Assembly (NCBI RefSeq): GCF_036248275.1
Contig: NZ_CP109181.1
Location: 2,108,001 to 2,172,000, forward strand
Source: Streptomyces sp. NBC_01716
Lineage (GTDB): Bacteria > Actinomycetota > Actinomycetes > Streptomycetales > Streptomycetaceae
Reading direction: 5' to 3'
DNA length: 64,000 nucleotides
A program made the position numbers and the translations under genes. The notes under the pieces were generated by a model, which saw only the letters and a list, made by a program, of their open reading frames with translations, searched no databases and was not told the origin of the DNA. This document shows, in pieces, positions 7,567 to 15,402 of the stretch (positions are counted from its first letter, which is position 1; every line of letters starts with the position of its first letter).

Positions 7567-10545
7567 TCAGTAGCTGGGCAGGCGGCGGGGGCCGAGGTCG
7601 TCGCGGGACGGGGGCGGGGCGAGGCGGACGCTCGCGCCGAGCACGGTGAGGCCGTGCGACGCGACCACCACCGGTTCGAGCGCGACGGAGACGATCTCCG
7701 GGTGGTCGTCGACGAGCCGGGACACCCGGAGCAGCAGCTCTTCGAGGGCGGCGGTGTCGACGGGCGCGGAGCCCCGCCAGCCGAAGAGGAGCGGCGCCGT
7801 GCGGATGGACCGGAGCAGTTCGGCGGCCTCCCGGTCGGTGACGGGCACGAGCCGGTGCGCCAGATCGCCGAGCAGCTCGGAGGCCACTCCCGCCAGCCCG
7901 AACGAGAGCACCGCGCCGGCGGCCGGGTCGATGACCGCGCTCACGACGGTGTCCACACCGCGCGGTGCCATCGACTGGACGACGGGCCGCAGCTCGGCGG
8001 GCTCCCCGAGCAGTTCGGTGAGTCCGCCGTACGCCGCCCGCAGCCGCGCCTCGTCGGCGAGGTCGAGCCGTACGCCACCGAGGTCGGCCCGGTGGCGCAG
8101 ATGCGGCGCGGTGGTCTTGAGCGCGACGGGGTAGCCGAGCCGGGCCGCTGCCTCGACGGCGTCGTCGGGGGTGGGCGCGGGCAGGGTGGGCCGTACGGCG
8201 ATCCCGTACCGCCCGAGCAGTTCGCGGGTGTCGTCGTCGCCGAGGCACGTACCGAGCGGGTCGGTGGACGACGCGTCGCCGAGCAGCCGGTCGATGAGCG
8301 CGGCGGCCCCGCTCTCGTCGATGTCGTCGTACTCGGGCACCTTGCCGGGTTCGGCGGCCTTCCTTCGCCACTGCCCGTAGGTGAAGGCCTGGCTGAGCGC
8401 GCGTACGGCGCGCTCGGCGGCCGGGTAGGCGGGGATCCGGCCGGGGGCGGTGTCATCGCCCGGGGCGGTCTCCCGCTCGGGGTCGTCGTCGGGGGCCGGC
8501 GGGCGCGGCCGGGTGACGGTGCCGGGCACCGGAACGGGCCGCGCGGCGGGGCGGGCGGACGCGTCGTCCGCGGGCGCGGGCTCGGGGCCCGGTGCGGACT
8601 CCGGTGCGGGCTGAGGCTCCGGTACGGGCTCGGGCTCCGGCTGAGACCCGCCGCCCGGCCCTGGCATCGGTCCCGGGCGGGGGGCCGTCGTGGTGGCCGC
8701 CGAGAGCGCCTTCGCCAGGCCGCCGATCTCCACATGGACCACGGCCACCGGCTTCGCCGGGGACGCCGACGCCGCCTCGCGCAGCGCCGCCGCCAGGACC
8801 TCGCCGTCGCCCGACTCCATCGCACCGCCCTCCCCGACCCAGGGGATCGCCGTGACGACGACCGCGTCGCAGCCCGGGTCCGCGAGCGCCGAGGCAAGCG
8901 CCGTACGGAAGTCCTCCGGGCGCGCCGACGTCGTGAGGTCGAGCGGGGGCAGCGGGCGCAGGCCCTCCGTCAGGCAGGCGTCGTACGTGAGGAGCCCCAG
9001 CGACTCGGAGTTGCCGAGGATCGCCACGCGCGGTCCCCGCGGCAGGGGCTGGGCCGCGAGCAGGACGCCGGCGTCCACCAGCTCCGTCACGGTGTCCACG
9101 CGGATCACCCCCGCCTGGCTGAGCAGCGCCGAGACCGTGGCGTCCGGGATCGTGCCGACCGGCACCGCGTGCCCCGGCGGCGCGCTGCCGCTGTGCCGCG
9201 CGCCCTTGGCGACGACGACGGGCTTCGCCGCCCCCGTACGCCTGGCCAGCCGTGTGAACTTCCGTGGGTTGCCGATGGATTCGAGATACAGCAGGACGAC
9301 GTCGGTGTCGGGGTCGTCGTGCCAGTACTGGAGGAAGTCGTTGCCCGAGACGTCCGCGCGGTTGCCCGCCGAGATGAAGGTGGACAGGCCGGCGCCGCGC
9401 CGGACCAGCCCGGCGAGCAGGGCGATGCCGATCGCGCCCGACTGGGTGAAGAGGCCGATCCGCCCCCGGTCGGGCGACTCCGGCGCGAGCGAGGCGTTGA
9501 GGCGGACGGGCGGCGAGGTGTTGATGACCCCGAACGCGTTGGGCCCGATGACCCGCATCCCGTACGAACGCGCCTGCCGCACCAGTTCGCGCTGCCGCTC
9601 CAGTCCTTCGGGCCCGCTCTCGCCGTAACCGGCGGACAGGACGACCAGGCCCTGGACGCCGTGTTCGCCGCAGTCGGCGACGACGTCGGGCACCCGTTCG
9701 GCGGGGACGGCGACGACCGCGAGGTCGACGGGCTCCTCGATCTCCGCCAGGGAGCAGACGGCCGGGACGCCGTCGATCTCGGTGAGTTCCGGCGGCAGAG
9801 CCACGTTCACCGCGTACAAGCGCCCGGTGAAACCCCCGTCCAGAAGATTGCGCAGCACGGCTCGCCCGACGCCGCCCGCGGCGCGCCCGGCGCCGACGAC
9901 GGCCACCGACGAGGGGCCGAGGAGCCGTTGCACGGAGCGGGCCTCGGCGCGCTGCTCACGGCCGCGCTGGACGGCGAGGGACTCGGCGGTCGGTTCGAGG
10001 TCGAGGACGAGACGGACCGCGCCGTCCTCGAAGCTGCGTTTCTGGGTGAACCCGGCGTCCCGGAACACCTTGATCATCTTGCTGTTGGCGGGCAGCACCT
10101 CCGCCGCGAAGCGCCGGATACCGCGCTCGCGAGCCACCGCGGCGATGTGTTCGAGGAGCGCGGAGGCGATGCCGCGCCCCTGGTGCGCGTCCTGGACGAG
10201 GAAGGCGACCTCCGCCTCGTCGGCGGGGGCCGACGCGGCCCTGCCGTCGCCGTCGATGCGGTCGTAGCGGACGGTCGCGACGAACTCGCCGTGGACGGTC
10301 ACCGCGAGGCCCACCCGGTCCACGTAGTCGTGGTGGGTGAACCGGTAGACGTCCTTGTCGGAGAGCCGGGGGTAGGGCGCGAAGAAGCGGTAGTACTTCG
10401 ACTCGTCGGAGACCTGCTCGTAGAAGTTGACCAGCCGCTCGGCGTCGTGGGTGGTGATGGGGCGGACGCGGGCCGTGCCCCCGTCGCGCAGCACCACGTC
10501 TGCTTCCCAGTGAGCGGGGTACGCGTGCTGCGACGGCGGCGTCAT
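7567..10545 (-). CDS. Pat-like GNAT acetyltransferase / NDP-forming acyl-CoA synthetase fusion
   Basis: A 992-aa multidomain protein. Residues ~1-190 are a GNAT domain (acetyl-CoA motif QGRGIASALL). About 215-500 is a CoA-binding and succinyl-CoA-synthetase-like region (SSVAVVGAGRAAGGVGRAVL, GLFTQSGAIGIALL). About 500-620 is a ligase-CoA domain, followed by a Pro/Glu-rich linker of ~70 residues and an ATP-grasp domain to the C terminus. N-terminal GNAT order matches the Streptomyces protein lysine acetyltransferase PatA, which acetylates acyl-CoA synthetases. A -10-like TAGGCT (10552-10557) ends 7 nt before ATG 10545 and no ribosome site is seen, so it may be leaderless. Confidence 0.88.
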   Translation of the reverse strand: MTPPSQHAYPAHWEADVVLRDGGTARVRPITTHDAERLVNFYEQVSDESKYYRFFAPYPRLSDKDVYRFTHHDYVDRVGLAVTVHGEFVATVRYDRIDGDGRAASAPADEAEVAFLVQDAHQGRGIASALLEHIAAVARERGIRRFAAEVLPANSKMIKVFRDAGFTQKRSFEDGAVRLVLDLEPTAESLAVQRGREQRAEARSVQRLLGPSSVAVVGAGRAAGGVGRAVLRNLLDGGFTGRLYAVNVALPPELTEIDGVPAVCSLAEIEEPVDLAVVAVPAERVPDVVADCGEHGVQGLVVLSAGYGESGPEGLERQRELVRQARSYGMRVIGPNAFGVINTSPPVRLNASLAPESPDRGRIGLFTQSGAIGIALLAGLVRRGAGLSTFISAGNRADVSGNDFLQYWHDDPDTDVVLLYLESIGNPRKFTRLARRTGAAKPVVVAKGARHSGSAPPGHAVPVGTIPDATVSALLSQAGVIRVDTVTELVDAGVLLAAQPLPRGPRVAILGNSESLGLLTYDACLTEGLRPLPPLDLTTSARPEDFRTALASALADPGCDAVVVTAIPWVGEGGAMESGDGEVLAAALREAASASPAKPVAVVHVEIGGLAKALSAATTTAPRPGPMPGPGGGSQPEPEPVPEPQPAPESAPGPEPAPADDASARPAARPVPVPGTVTRPRPPAPDDDPERETAPGDDTAPGRIPAYPAAERAVRALSQAFTYGQWRRKAAEPGKVPEYDDIDESGAAALIDRLLGDASSTDPLGTCLGDDDTRELLGRYGIAVRPTLPAPTPDDAVEAAARLGYPVALKTTAPHLRHRADLGGVRLDLADEARLRAAYGGLTELLGEPAELRPVVQSMAPRGVDTVVSAVIDPAAGAVLSFGLAGVASELLGDLAHRLVPVTDREAAELLRSIRTAPLLFGWRGSAPVDTAALEELLLRVSRLVDDHPEIVSVALEPVVVASHGLTVLGASVRLAPPPSRDDLGPRRLPSY

Positions 10546-10639
10546 GACACGAGCCTACGGCGCGCACATGGGTAGCGGCGGTTACCCGGCCGGGGCAGGC
10601 TGGGGGTGCCGCACCGGGCCGTTCCGGGGCACATGAGAC

Positions 10640-10655
10640 ACTGGTCTAGACAACA
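10640..10655 (+). promoter_or_regulatory. DasR-responsive element (dre site) upstream of ptsH
   Basis: The 16-mer ACTGGTCTAGACAACA matches the DasR operator consensus ACTGGTCTAGACCAGT at 13 of 16 positions. It ends 23 bp before the ptsH start. DasR, the GlcNAc-responsive GntR repressor, is established as a regulator of the PTS general components in S. coelicolor. Confidence 0.85.
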
Positions 10656-10678
10656 ACTGTGACTTGAAGGGCAACACC

Positions 10679-10960
10679 ATGGCTGAGCGCCGCGTCAATG
10701 TCGGCTGGGCCGAGGGCCTGCACGCCCGTCCCGCCTCCATCTTCGTCCGGGCCGCCACGGCTTCCGGCGTTCCGCTGACCATCGCCAAGTCCGACGGCAG
10801 CCCGGTCAACGCGGCGTCGATGCTCGCCGTGCTGGGGCTGGGCGCGCAGGGCGGCGACGAGATCGTCCTGTTCTCCGACGCGGACGGCGCGGAGATCGCG
10901 CTGGACCGGCTGGCGAAGCTGGTCGCCGAGGGTCTGGACGAGCTGCCCGAGACCGTCTGA
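10679..10960 (+). CDS. ptsH: HPr phosphocarrier protein of the PTS
   Basis: A 93-aa HPr. It carries phosphate from Enzyme I to sugar-specific EIIA. The active-site histidine is in GLHARPAS (His15-type), and the Ser46-region sequence is NAASMLAVLGLGAQGGDEI. Family length is 85-95. ATG 10679 has GAAGGG upstream; a TTG at 10664 in frame is not needed. The gene is monocistronic: a perfect 13-bp hairpin lies 31 bp after the stop. Regulation by DasR is predicted from the dre site at 10640-10655. Confidence 0.96.
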   Translation: MAERRVNVGWAEGLHARPASIFVRAATASGVPLTIAKSDGSPVNAASMLAVLGLGAQGGDEIVLFSDADGAEIALDRLAKLVAEGLDELPETV

Positions 10961-10990
10961 AGCGCGAGCGCACGTGCCTGACACGTATGG

Positions 10991-11021
10991 CGAAGGCCCC
11001 GGCGTCCTGCCGGGGCCTTCG
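10991..11021 (+). terminator. Strong hairpin terminator after ptsH
   Basis: Perfect 13-bp stem CGAAGGCCCCGGC with 5-nt loop GTCCT. Being symmetrical it could also serve the M23 gene on the other strand, from which it is now separated by the inserted element at 11033-11219. Confidence 0.9.
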
Positions 11022-11032
11022 TCGCGTGGTGG

Positions 11033-11219
11033 CTAGGGCGTGTTTTAGAAGTAGCGTCGTCCGCCCACTGGGCGGGGCCCACGGCGTCTGGTGCGTGCGA
11101 TCGCAAGGCGGAGGATCAGCCCCGTAGATGGACCGGACGTACTTGGATGACTCCGACAACGCGGCGAGCGCGCGTGCCAGGCGTCGTGGGCCAGACGGGA
11201 CTTCTCAAACACGCCCTAG
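11033..11219. mobile_element. MITE-like non-autonomous element, 187 bp with CTAG flanks
   Basis: The segment is bounded by CTAG at 11033-11036 and 11216-11219. Just inside are terminal inverted repeats: the left end starts GGCGTGTTTTAGAAGT, the right end finishes ACTTCTCAAACACGCC; counting the CTAGs, about 23 of 26 bp pair. The ~130-bp interior has no transposase frame. CTAG fits the 4-bp YTAR target duplication of IS5-group elements, so this looks like a short derivative moved in trans (inference). The right CTAG provides the TAG stop of the neighbouring M23 gene. Confidence 0.8.
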
Positions 11220-12019
11220 ACGTTCACGCCGTGGGACCGCAGATACGCGACCGGGTCGATGTCGGAGCCGTACTCCGCGGTCGTCCGCGCCTCGAAGTGC
11301 AGGTGCGGGCCGGTGGAGTTGCCGGTCGAGCCGGAGAGGGCGATCTGCTGCCCCGGGGCGACGCTCTGGCCGATGGAGACGCCGATGGACGAGAGGTGTC
11401 CGTACTGGGTGTACGTGCCGTCGTTCATACGGATGACGATGTTGTTCCCGTACGCGCCGCCCCAGCCGGCCTCGACGACGGTGCCCGCGCCGACGGCCAC
11501 GACCGAAGTACCGGACGCGGCGCGGAAGTCGACGCCGGAGTGGCTGCCGGAGGACCAGAGCGCGCCGCCGGTCCTGTAGCCGGTGGTGAGCGAGGAGCCC
11601 GCGACCGGGAGCCGGTAGGAGTTGAGGCGCTTGCGCTCGGCGGCCCGTGCCGCGCGCTCCTTGGCGGCGCGGAGTTCCTTGGCGCGGGCCTCCGCCTTGC
11701 GCTTCGCCTCGGCCTTGGCGCGCGCGGCGGCCTGGGCCTCCGCCTTCGCTTCCGCGGCCTCCTCGGCTGCCGCCCGCTGCGCGTCGGCCTGGGCGTCGAT
11801 CTTCGCGGCGAGCGAGTCGTCGATGACGATGGCACGGGGCGGGGCCTCGGGGACGGCCTCCTGGGCGAGGGTCGCCTCCGCGTCGGCGGCGAGCGCCGGG
11901 GACGCGAGGGTGCCGATGACACCGGCCGCGGTGAGGGAAGCGACGCCGGCGAAGTTCGCGCTTCGGCGCGTCATTCGGTTCCGGGCACGGTGCTTCCCGG
12001 TGGCACGGGTGAACGCCAT
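11216..12019 (-). CDS. Secreted M23-family peptidoglycan endopeptidase
   Basis: A 267-aa protein. A basic leader and signal peptide (ASLTAAGVIGTLASPALA) end near residue 46. Residues ~80-135 form an Ala/Glu/Lys/Arg-rich coiled coil. Residues ~150-262 are a lysostaphin-type M23 domain with zinc motif SHSGVDFRA (HxxxD) and the second motif GPHLHFEA (HxH). It cleaves peptidoglycan cross-bridges outside the membrane. The c-di-AMP riboswitch in its leader indicates control of wall hydrolysis by that messenger. The TAG stop lies in the CTAG border of the adjacent MITE-like element. Confidence 0.92.
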   Translation of the reverse strand: MAFTRATGKHRARNRMTRRSANFAGVASLTAAGVIGTLASPALAADAEATLAQEAVPEAPPRAIVIDDSLAAKIDAQADAQRAAAEEAAEAKAEAQAAARAKAEAKRKAEARAKELRAAKERAARAAERKRLNSYRLPVAGSSLTTGYRTGGALWSSGSHSGVDFRAASGTSVVAVGAGTVVEAGWGGAYGNNIVIRMNDGTYTQYGHLSSIGVSIGQSVAPGQQIALSGSTGNSTGPHLHFEARTTAEYGSDIDPVAYLRSHGVNV

Positions 12020-12047
12020 TGAGGTGGCTGGTCCTTTCCTTCCTTCT

Positions 12048-12235
12048 CGCCTACCGGGTTAGCTGACGGGTTCGGAGCAGGAAGGTCTCCTACGGGGTCC
12101 TCCGCGGTTGGTGCGAAGGATCCCGATTCACCCCAGGGACATCGATTGGGTCCCCGGCTCCCCAGGCTCGCGCCTGACGGGGACTCGGCGATGGCTGTCC
12201 GGTGCCGCGGACGCGGCGGGCTCTGACGAACAGCC
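12048..12235 (-). promoter_or_regulatory. c-di-AMP riboswitch (ydaO/yuaA type) in the M23 gene leader
   Basis: Read on the minus strand, the leader holds the hallmark blocks GGGGACCCAATC (around 12143-12157) and GGGGTGAATCG (12124-12134), and the 3' block CCCGTCAGCTAACC-CGGTAGGCG (12048-12070), about 30 nt before the start codon. These are the conserved joining regions of the ydaO motif, which in actinobacteria precedes genes for wall hydrolases such as rpf and M23/NlpC proteins. c-di-AMP binding normally turns such genes off. Outer boundaries are approximate. Together with the terminator at 12341-12376 it accounts for most of the 388-bp gap. Confidence 0.9.
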
Positions 12236-12340
12236 GGACCGACGCTAGGCGTTCATCTTTCAATCACCAAACGGACAGCCCATTTTGTAGCGCACGCCAC
12301 AGGGCATTCGGGCAACCCACCCATGAATGCGGACATAAGA

Positions 12341-12376
12341 GGGAACCCCGGCGACAGGTTCGTCACCGGGGTTCCC
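12341..12376 (-). terminator. Terminator after the M16 peptidase pair
   Basis: A 15-bp stem (12341-12355 with 12362-12376), sequence GGGAACCCCGGTGAC on the minus strand with one G-U pair and a 6-nt loop. It lies 32 bp beyond the stop of the second M16 gene. Confidence 0.85.
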
Positions 12377-12407
12377 TTTGTCCTGATTCCCGTACGGGAT
12401 CGTGCCG

Positions 12408-13796
12408 TCAGCCGGTGACGACCTTCACCTCGCCGATGTCCAGCGCCTCGACCGGCTCCCGGATGACCGAGGCGTCCCCGACGAGCACCGTGACCAGCCG
12501 GTCGCCCGGGAAGGCGCTGACGACGGCGGCCGTCGCCTCGACCGTGCCGGTCTCGGCCAGGCGCGCGTACAGCCGTGCCTGGAAGTCGTCCGGCAGGTGC
12601 TGTTCGACCTGGTCGGCGAGCGTGTCCGCGACGGACGCGGCCGTCTCGTACTTCAGCGGCGCGACCCCGACCAGATTCTGTACGGCCGTCTCACGCTCGG
12701 CGTCCGTCAGGCCTTCGGCCGCGAGGGTACGCAGGACCTTCCACAGGTCGTCCAGCGCGGGCCCGGTCGACTCGGTGTCCACGGAGCCGCTGATGGCGAG
12801 CATGGAGACGCCCGTGCCCTCCGGGTCGGAGCGCAGCACCTGCGCGAAGGCCCGCACGCCGTACGTGTAGCCCTTCTCCTCGCGCAGCACCCGGTCGAGC
12901 CGGGAGGTGAGCGTGCCGCCCAGGCAGTACGTGCCGAGCACCTGGGCCGGCCAGACGCGGTCGTGCCGGTCGGGGCCGACGCGGCCGATCAGGAGCTGGG
13001 TCTGTACGGCTCCGGGCCGGTCCACGATCACGACACGGCCGGTGTCGTCGGCCGTCACCGGCGGCACGGGGCGCGGCTCGGTGGTGTCGCCCGTCCAGTC
13101 GCCGAGGGTCTCGGCGAGCAGGGCGTCGAGGTCGACACCGGTGAGGTCGCCGACGATCACCGCGGTGGCGGTGGCGGGGCGGACATGCGCCTCGTAGAAG
13201 GCCCGGACGCCCTTGGCGTCGATGCGTCCGACGGTCTCCTCGGTGCCCTGGCGGGGGCGGGACATGCGCGAGGTCTCCGGGAACAGCTCTCTGGAGAGCT
13301 GCTTCGCCGCGCGGCGGGCCGGGTTGGCCTGCTCGTGCGGGATCTCGTCCAGCCTGTTCGTGACGAGCCGGCCGACCTCGCTCTCCGAGAACAGCGGCGC
13401 GCGCAGGGCGTCGGCGAGCAGGCCGAGCGCCTTGGGCAGCCGGGAGACCGGGACCTCCAGGGAGACCCGTACACCGGGGTGGTCGGCGTGCGCGTCGAGC
13501 GTGGCGCCGCAGCGCTCCAGCTCGGCGGCGAACTCCTCGGCGGTGTGCTTGTCGGTGCCCTCGGACAGGGCGCGGGCCATGATCGTGGCCACGCCGTCCA
13601 GGCCGTCGGGCTCGGCCTCCAGCGGGGCGGCGAGGGAGATCTCGACGGCCACGACCTGCTGGCCGGGGCGGTGACAGCGCAGCACCGTCAGGCCGTTGGG
13701 CAGCGCACCCCGCTCGGGGGCGGGGAACGCCCAGGGCCTGGCCTCTCCCGCGGTCGGCTGCGGGTGGAACTCCATGGTCACGGCAGCGTCGGTCAC
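12408..13796 (-). CDS. M16-family peptidase, inactive-type partner
   Basis: A 462-aa M16 (insulinase/mitochondrial-processing-peptidase-like) protein that lacks the HxxEH zinc motif; the equivalent segment reads GLDGVATIMARALSEGT. In paired M16 proteins this copy forms the closing half of the chamber while the other is catalytic. A conserved C-half motif TYCLGGTLTSRLDRVLREEKGY is present without a break in frame. It starts at GTG 13796, and GTGA overlaps the upstream gene's TGA by 4 bp, so expression is coupled. The start of a long antisense-looking extension to 14051 was rejected. Confidence 0.9.
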   Translation of the reverse strand: MTDAAVTMEFHPQPTAGEARPWAFPAPERGALPNGLTVLRCHRPGQQVVAVEISLAAPLEAEPDGLDGVATIMARALSEGTDKHTAEEFAAELERCGATLDAHADHPGVRVSLEVPVSRLPKALGLLADALRAPLFSESEVGRLVTNRLDEIPHEQANPARRAAKQLSRELFPETSRMSRPRQGTEETVGRIDAKGVRAFYEAHVRPATATAVIVGDLTGVDLDALLAETLGDWTGDTTEPRPVPPVTADDTGRVVIVDRPGAVQTQLLIGRVGPDRHDRVWPAQVLGTYCLGGTLTSRLDRVLREEKGYTYGVRAFAQVLRSDPEGTGVSMLAISGSVDTESTGPALDDLWKVLRTLAAEGLTDAERETAVQNLVGVAPLKYETAASVADTLADQVEQHLPDDFQARLYARLAETGTVEATAAVVSAFPGDRLVTVLVGDASVIREPVEALDIGEVKVVTG

Positions 13797-15157
13797 TGGT
13801 CCGCCCCCTCGTGCTCGTCGGTGGTCTCGTCGGCGGCGGCGTCCTCGTCGTCGGAGGTGACCGGCTCGTAGACCAGCACCGCCCTGTTGTCCGGGCGCAG
13901 CCGGGCCTCGGCCACCGCGCGCACCTCGTCGGCCGTGACCTCCAGCACCCGCTGGACGGCGGTCAGTGCCAGCTGCGGGTCGCCGAACAGCACCGCGAAC
14001 CTGCACAGTTCGTCCGCGCGGCCCGCGACCGTACCGAGCCGGTCGAGCCATTCGCGCTCCAACTGGGCCTGGGCGCGCTCCATTTCCTCGTCCGTGGGGC
14101 CATCGGCAGCGAACCGGGCCAGCTCCTCGTCGACCGCGGCCTCGATCTGCGGCACCTCGACGCCACCGGACGTCTTCACGTCCAGCCAGCCCAGCGAGGG
14201 CGCGCCGGCCAGGCGCAGCAGTCCGAATCCGGCCGACACGGCCGTACGGTCGCGGCGCACCAGGCGGTTGTGGAGACGGGAGGACTCGCCGCCGCCGAGG
14301 ACGGTGAGCGCCAGATCGGCGGCGTCGGACTCGCGGGTGCCGTCCTGCGGCAGCCGGTAGGCGGCCATCAGCGCGCGCGCCGGGACCTCCTCGCGGATCT
14401 CCTCGCGCAGCTGCTCGCCGATGATGTCGGGCAGCGAGCCGTCGCGCGGCGCCTGCTTGCCGTCGTGCCCCGGGATCGAGCCGAAGTACTTCTGGACCCA
14501 GGCGAGGGTCTGCTCGGGATCGATGTCGCCGACGACCGAGAGCACCGCGTTGTTCGGCGCGTAGTACGTACGGAAGAACTGCCGCGCGTCGTCGAGGGTC
14601 GCCGCGTCCAGGTCGGCCATCGAGCCGATCGGCGTGTGGTGGTACGGGTGGCCCTCGGGGTAGGAAAGCGCTGTCAGGCGCTCGAAGGCGGTGCCGTAGG
14701 GCACGTTGTCATAACGCTGTCGGCGTTCGTTCTTCACCACGTCGCGCTGGTTCTCCATCCCCTCGTCGTCCAGGGCGGAGAGCAGCGAGCCCATGCGGTC
14801 GGCCTCCAGCCAGAGGGCGAGCTCCAGCTGGTGGGTGGGCATGGTCTCGAAGTAGTTGGTGCGCTCGAAGCTGGTGGTGCCGTTGAGGGAGCCGCCGGCG
14901 CCCTGCACCAGCTCGAAGTGACCGTTGCCCTTGACCTGCTTCGAGCCCTGGAACATCAGGTGCTCGAAGAGGTGGGCGAGGCCCGTACGGCCCTTGACCT
15001 CGTGGCGTGAGCCGACGTCGTACCAGAGGCAGACCGCGGCGACCGGGGTCAGGTGGTCCTCGGAGAGCACCACGCGCAGTCCGTTGGCGAGCCGGTGCTC
15101 GGTCGCTGTCAGGCCGCCGGAACCGGCCTGCGCTGTGGCCGTGTGACCCATGGGCAT
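13793..15157 (-). CDS. M16-family zinc metallopeptidase, catalytic subunit
   Basis: A 454-aa peptidase with the inverted zinc motif HLFEH (~residues 58-62) inside GLAHLFEHLMFQGS and a distal Glu near NQRDVVKNERRQRYD. It probably pairs with the inactive homologue encoded immediately downstream (4-bp overlap). No signal peptide; the acidic tail DDEDAAADETTDEHEGAD is disordered. ATG 15157 is chosen because GAAGGG sits 6 nt upstream; ATG 15151 is possible. A promoter such as TTGCAT (15200-15205) upstream would fit. In Bacillus relatives such pairs degrade peptides, but the target here is unknown. Confidence 0.92.
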   Translation of the reverse strand: MPMGHTATAQAGSGGLTATEHRLANGLRVVLSEDHLTPVAAVCLWYDVGSRHEVKGRTGLAHLFEHLMFQGSKQVKGNGHFELVQGAGGSLNGTTSFERTNYFETMPTHQLELALWLEADRMGSLLSALDDEGMENQRDVVKNERRQRYDNVPYGTAFERLTALSYPEGHPYHHTPIGSMADLDAATLDDARQFFRTYYAPNNAVLSVVGDIDPEQTLAWVQKYFGSIPGHDGKQAPRDGSLPDIIGEQLREEIREEVPARALMAAYRLPQDGTRESDAADLALTVLGGGESSRLHNRLVRRDRTAVSAGFGLLRLAGAPSLGWLDVKTSGGVEVPQIEAAVDEELARFAADGPTDEEMERAQAQLEREWLDRLGTVAGRADELCRFAVLFGDPQLALTAVQRVLEVTADEVRAVAEARLRPDNRAVLVYEPVTSDDEDAAADETTDEHEGADQ

Positions 15158-15312
15158 GTACGTCCCTTCGATCGCGATACGGAGAAGTCCTGCCACTGTA
15201 TGCAAGCGTGCCGACGCATGGCGAAGTTCCCGTGCCGGGCGAAGCGGCGTCCACTCGCCAAGCGCTTGCGAAACGGTGCCCCGGACGGTTCAACGACGGG
15301 TCGAGGTCCGCG

Positions 15313-15335
15313 TTGTCAGTCCGGCGGGCCACAAT
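15313..15335 (+). promoter_or_regulatory. Candidate parC promoter, RecA-NDp-like
   Basis: TTGTCAGTCCG (15313-15323), 6 nt, then CACAAT (15330-15335). The element matches the LexA-independent DNA-damage promoter TTGTCAGTGGC-N6-TAGGGT at its first eight positions but is weak in the rest. The leader to ATG 15403 would be ~60 nt. Confidence 0.4.
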
Positions 15336-15402
15336 GGTGCGGTCAAGTTCCCGAAGTTGCCCGCCCAGACCCGCACAGACCTGTGAAGGAGCCGCAGCAG
15401 CG

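Noticed and set aside
7516..10575. 1,019-codon open frame opposite the Pat-like gene
   Set aside because: Same shadow effect; protein rich in Arg/Gly/Asp with no motifs; minus-strand gene is clearly real.
13797..14051. Upstream extension of the second M16 gene to 14051
   Set aside because: It would be antisense-like out-of-frame overlap with the catalytic M16 gene; GTG 13796 with 4-bp overlap is the expected coupled start.
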